DNA of 60,626 nt, taken from UBA2421 sp002343075 (GTDB lineage Bacteria; Planctomycetota; Phycisphaerae; Tepidisphaerales; Tepidisphaeraceae). Location: NCBI GenBank assembly GCA_937982565.1, contig CALJLN010000040.1:1-60626 (forward strand), in the 5' to 3' direction. Within the stretch, counting starts at the first letter, position 1. Each line of letters opens with the position of its first letter. This document shows positions 58,119 through 60,626 of this stretch, one piece after another. The notes under the pieces are model-generated. The model searched no databases. It saw only the letters and a program-made list of their open reading frames with translations, and had not been told where the DNA came from. Made by a program: the position numbers and the translations under genes.

Positions 58119-60626
58119 TCAAGTATTGTCGCGCTGATCATGCTCTCTCAGCATTGCGCTGACAAGAGTTGAGAGTTCGGCCGCCTCAAGCTGCGTCCGT
58201 TGTTCGCGGGGGGTGTCCGGGAACAACTCGAACCACTTGTCGATGATCCAGGCTCGGTCTGAAAGATGTGACTTCCAATCTTGCGGCACGTCCGAAGGCA
58301 TCTCTGGAGTCATGTTGGCTAGAGACGCCTCAAGCTGTTCTATTTCCTGGTCGCTCGTTGAAGGGGATATAGTCCGCCGACCCCGCTTTTGATACAGTTG
58401 CTCGTGGAGTTCCATCGCTTTGGCAAGGCGTGCGTTGTAGTGTGGATTTAGTTTGCGCCTCAGCGTTGGATTGAGGAGTTTCGATATCTGTGACTGATCC
58501 GGCAGCCCGATTGCGTCCGCGAGCGCTTTGCGGTTGCCGAACCACTTTCTCTTGCCGAGCAAGAGCGCCATTGCACATCGTTCCACCGTCGTGAACGAAA
58601 TCGAAGTAGTGCCGTCTGCGCGGTCTCCCACCGCTGGCCTCTGTGTTGGTGTAACCGATTCCTCCTCAAACCTCCCCACCTTCCCCGTAACCCTCATCAT
58701 TTCCAGCCCGATCTGCGCTACGAAATCGTCCTGTTGCTTCGCCGTCCCGCCGATGACGCGGGCATGAACCTGCGCTTCGTTCAGGTCGACTGTCAGCAGT
58801 GCCTCCACCCCTTCAGCTACGCCGCAGCGGACGACGATCCGGTCGCGCCGTATGGTCTGCGACAATGCCGCCCCATCGGAGACGTACATCTTTCCCGTCA
58901 GTGTCGCGTAAGCGTGTCCGATGAACTGCGGCAAATGTGAATCCAGCAGCATGTCGAGCTGCAAAAACCACTTTCGCGCGGCGTTGAATTTACGCTCCTG
59001 ATTCTCCTTGATCTCGTGATCGTCTTCATCCGCGACGTCCAATGGCTTGAGCCGATCCACGATCAGATACTTCTCCTTGTTCGCGTGCGCATACGGGAAG
59101 ACCAGCCTTTGCCACTTCAATAGCTCAAGCACCTGTTCCGCCCACGTCTCGTTATCGCTCAGTTGCTTCGTGAGTTCCTCGATCAGCACGTCTCGGGTCG
59201 CCACGCCCATCTTCTGGTCAAAATGCCCCGTGCGGATCAGGTGGTACGTCGGTGCCTTGAGCCACTCCACACCGAACACCAGGCCCCGCAGCTGTCGCAG
59301 GTTGGCGGGGTCATCGGTCGGGGGCTTCAGGCGGGCGCCGATCTCCGCGCCACTGGATCGTGCTTCTTCGTCCTTCCGGTCGCTCGCGTCCAGTTCCGGG
59401 CAGATCGCCAGACCGATGTTACGCAGCAGACCAATGCCTACGTCACTCGTCTTGTCGATCGGGTCCTGCGTGCGATCAAAAAACGCCTCGCGTACCGCCT
59501 GCATCGTCATCGGCCCGGCGTCCAGCAAAGACTTCTTCGGTTTGCTCTCCTCATCCAGCGAATCGAAATCTGCGATGGCGGCTTTGAATCCCGGGGCATA
59601 GCCGCTGTCCAGTTCCGCGTGCTGCATCTTCACCATGTCGCGAATTGCATCCCGTACGGCTTCCAGGCGTTCGTCGTACTTCAGGTCGCCCGCCGTCTTC
59701 CCTTCGTCGGGGTCCCAGTATCGGTCGACCACGATCGCTTGAAGGGGTCTGTGTTTCTGCTTGATCGACTCCGCCACCCCTTCTTTGCTTGCGAAGTCTG
59801 CATGCACCTCTTTGTCACACCACGACAACAGCACCGTCGTCGGGGGGATCACCGCGCGGGGCTTCTGGTCTTGTTCAGTTTCGTGGAAGACGCCGTACGC
59901 CCGCACGACCCTCATCCAGTAGTCGAGCAGGCTCTGGCCGCGCGATTCGGACGCGTTGCACACCGCGAGATAACAGTTCCGCTTGTCGCTGAGGAACGTC
60001 GAATGCGCACCATGTAAATCGGGGTCGCCTCCCAGATCGTGCACCCGGACGAAGATCGTCCGATTCTTCGGTCCGACGCCTTCCATCCGCAAAATGCCAC
60101 TCTCCCACGCCTGCGTCTTGGGCGGCTTCCTGAAAGGCGGCTTGAAGATCAGCCTGCGGAACAGGTGCGACTTGCCGATCTCCTTTCGGCCGAGCACGGT
60201 CGCGCGAATCCAGTCGACCGTCTCGCTGGTGACGACGGTCGTTTTCGCTCCGGTTCGCTTGTCCACCACGGTCTCGGGCATCAGCCTGCGCAGCTCCGCC
60301 AGCAGCTTCACCGGGTCTCTCTCCGACAGCACCTCCGGAGGCACGCGGATCGGCTCCCCGCCGGGCACCGCAAAAGCCAGCGGATTCCCGCTGACCTGAA
60401 TCTCCTCCAGCTTCCCGCCGGGGCGGAGCCTTTCGATCAGGTCGACGATCACCTGCGCGTCGCGGATGGAGTTGCGGCCGATGTTGAGCGTGTGGAGGCC
60501 GGTCAGGCCGGGGCAACCCTCCAGCGCCCCGGCGATCGCCTTGGCCCCTTCCTCGCCGATGGAGTTGCCGGCGATGTTGAGCGTGTGGAGGCCGGTCAGG
60601 CCGGGGCAACCCTCCAGCGCCCCGGC
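58119..60626 (-). CDS. LRR-Roc-COR (ROCO) GTPase, 5' end beyond the window
   Basis: 835 residues are visible and the frame continues past the window edge. The visible N-terminus has leucine-rich repeats (GLHTLNIAGNSIGEEGAKAI). A Roc domain follows: P-loop GRKEIGKS (around 60171-60191), HDLGGDPDLHGAHSTFL in the G3 position and LLSWCDKE in the G4 position. A COR domain comes next (LRGLVFGVEWLKAPTYHLIR, VLELLKWQRLVFPY). The C-terminal 130 residues contain a helix-turn-helix-like segment (RKALADAIGLPDQSQISKLL). G3 has Asp where Ras-type proteins have Gln, and G4 lacks the usual NK. ROCO proteins dimerise through COR and act as regulated GTPases. Confidence 0.85.
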   Translation of the reverse strand, partial: AGALEGCPGLTGLHTLNIAGNSIGEEGAKAIAGALEGCPGLTGLHTLNIGRNSIRDAQVIVDLIERLRPGGKLEEIQVSGNPLAFAVPGGEPIRVPPEVLSERDPVKLLAELRRLMPETVVDKRTGAKTTVVTSETVDWIRATVLGRKEIGKSHLFRRLIFKPPFRKPPKTQAWESGILRMEGVGPKNRTIFVRVHDLGGDPDLHGAHSTFLSDKRNCYLAVCNASESRGQSLLDYWMRVVRAYGVFHETEQDQKPRAVIPPTTVLLSWCDKEVHADFASKEGVAESIKQKHRPLQAIVVDRYWDPDEGKTAGDLKYDERLEAVRDAIRDMVKMQHAELDSGYAPGFKAAIADFDSLDEESKPKKSLLDAGPMTMQAVREAFFDRTQDPIDKTSDVGIGLLRNIGLAICPELDASDRKDEEARSSGAEIGARLKPPTDDPANLRQLRGLVFGVEWLKAPTYHLIRTGHFDQKMGVATRDVLIEELTKQLSDNETWAEQVLELLKWQRLVFPYAHANKEKYLIVDRLKPLDVADEDDHEIKENQERKFNAARKWFLQLDMLLDSHLPQFIGHAYATLTGKMYVSDGAALSQTIRRDRIVVRCGVAEGVEALLTVDLNEAQVHARVIGGTAKQQDDFVAQIGLEMMRVTGKVGRFEEESVTPTQRPAVGDRADGTTSISFTTVERCAMALLLGKRKWFGNRKALADAIGLPDQSQISKLLNPTLRRKLNPHYNARLAKAMELHEQLYQKRGRRTISPSTSDQEIEQLEASLANMTPEMPSDVPQDWKSHLSDRAWIIDKWFELFPDTPREQRTQLEAAELSTLVSAMLREHDQRDNT
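60481..60626 (-). repeat. 93-bp DNA repeats encoding leucine-rich repeats
   Basis: The 53 bases from 60481 recur without mismatch from 60574 to the window edge, a period of 93 bp or 31 residues. They encode successive LRR units of the ROCO protein. Identity at DNA level points to recent duplication or gene conversion. Confidence 0.85.

Noticed and set aside
59875..60609. 244-residue minus-strand frame over the ROCO gene
   Set aside because: A second frame of the repetitive LRR region, full of Arg and Pro; the ROCO frame has recognisable domains.

Overview
The window is about 62% GC and looks like a chromosomal segment of a Planctomycetota bacterium, most likely of the class Phycisphaerae. 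The support is indirect. There are two secreted proteins with dockerin-like repeats and PEP-CTERM tails, two membrane proteins carrying a CxxCG/CPxCG ribbon, an excisionase-like helix-turn-helix protein with C-terminal membrane segments, an NfeD/NfeD/FloA cluster, and short dispersed palindromes of a kind I associate with these genomes. No prophage, insertion sequence or CRISPR array is visible. Most genes are ordinary core or metabolic genes, with accessory pieces at the left edge, around 48.9-50.8 kb and at the right edge.

Layout. 0-2.4 kb: a 5'-truncated ASCH-like gene interrupted in frame by an inverted repeat, a disordered acidic protein and a histidine kinase. 2.4-10.7 kb: an amidohydrolase remnant, galM, oligoendopeptidase F, an acetyltransferase, a mazEF toxin-antitoxin pair, tyrS, a CPBP membrane protease and trpC. 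10.8-16.6 kb: a glycosyltransferase, then the nfeD/nfeD/floA membrane-domain cluster with a proline-rich partner. 16.8-19.7 kb: pyrK-pyrD, a strong promoter-terminator unit that may be a small RNA or attenuator, mutT and tRNA-Val. 19.9-26.0 kb: a zinc metallopeptidase, EVE and PH-domain proteins, an RnfC/RnfD-like pair and two planctomycete-type proteins of unknown function. 26.2-31.7 kb: two PEP-CTERM proteins, the second with a one-base frameshift. 31.7-33.4 kb: an aquaporin, a lone LigD-type phosphoesterase domain and a small membrane protein.

33.6-38.4 kb holds a tightly coupled four-gene operon: secretin, HlyD/MacA-like adaptor, MacB-type ATPase and MacB-type permease. I read it as a MacAB-like exporter that uses a secretin as its outer-membrane channel. 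38.4-48.9 kb: an SGNH hydrolase, truncated haemoglobin, epimerase, glycosyltransferase 9, recG, a degenerate Amt-like membrane protein, a DUF3891 protein, an MFS transporter, a MoaB/Mog-like protein and tRNA-Glu. Downstream of tRNA-Glu are eight tandem copies of a 21-bp repeat and a nuclease-fold gene. 51.5-57.1 kb: lepA, purA, a HIT protein and serS. The right edge (57.4-60.6 kb) carries an LRR-Roc-COR (ROCO) protein running off the window, followed by a small tail-anchored membrane protein.

The strongest candidates for something undescribed are the secretin-MacAB operon, the ROCO/tail-anchor pair, the 21-bp array after tRNA-Glu, and the roughly 100-nt promoter-terminator transcript between pyrK and mutT. 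All assignments come from reading the sequence without database searches.
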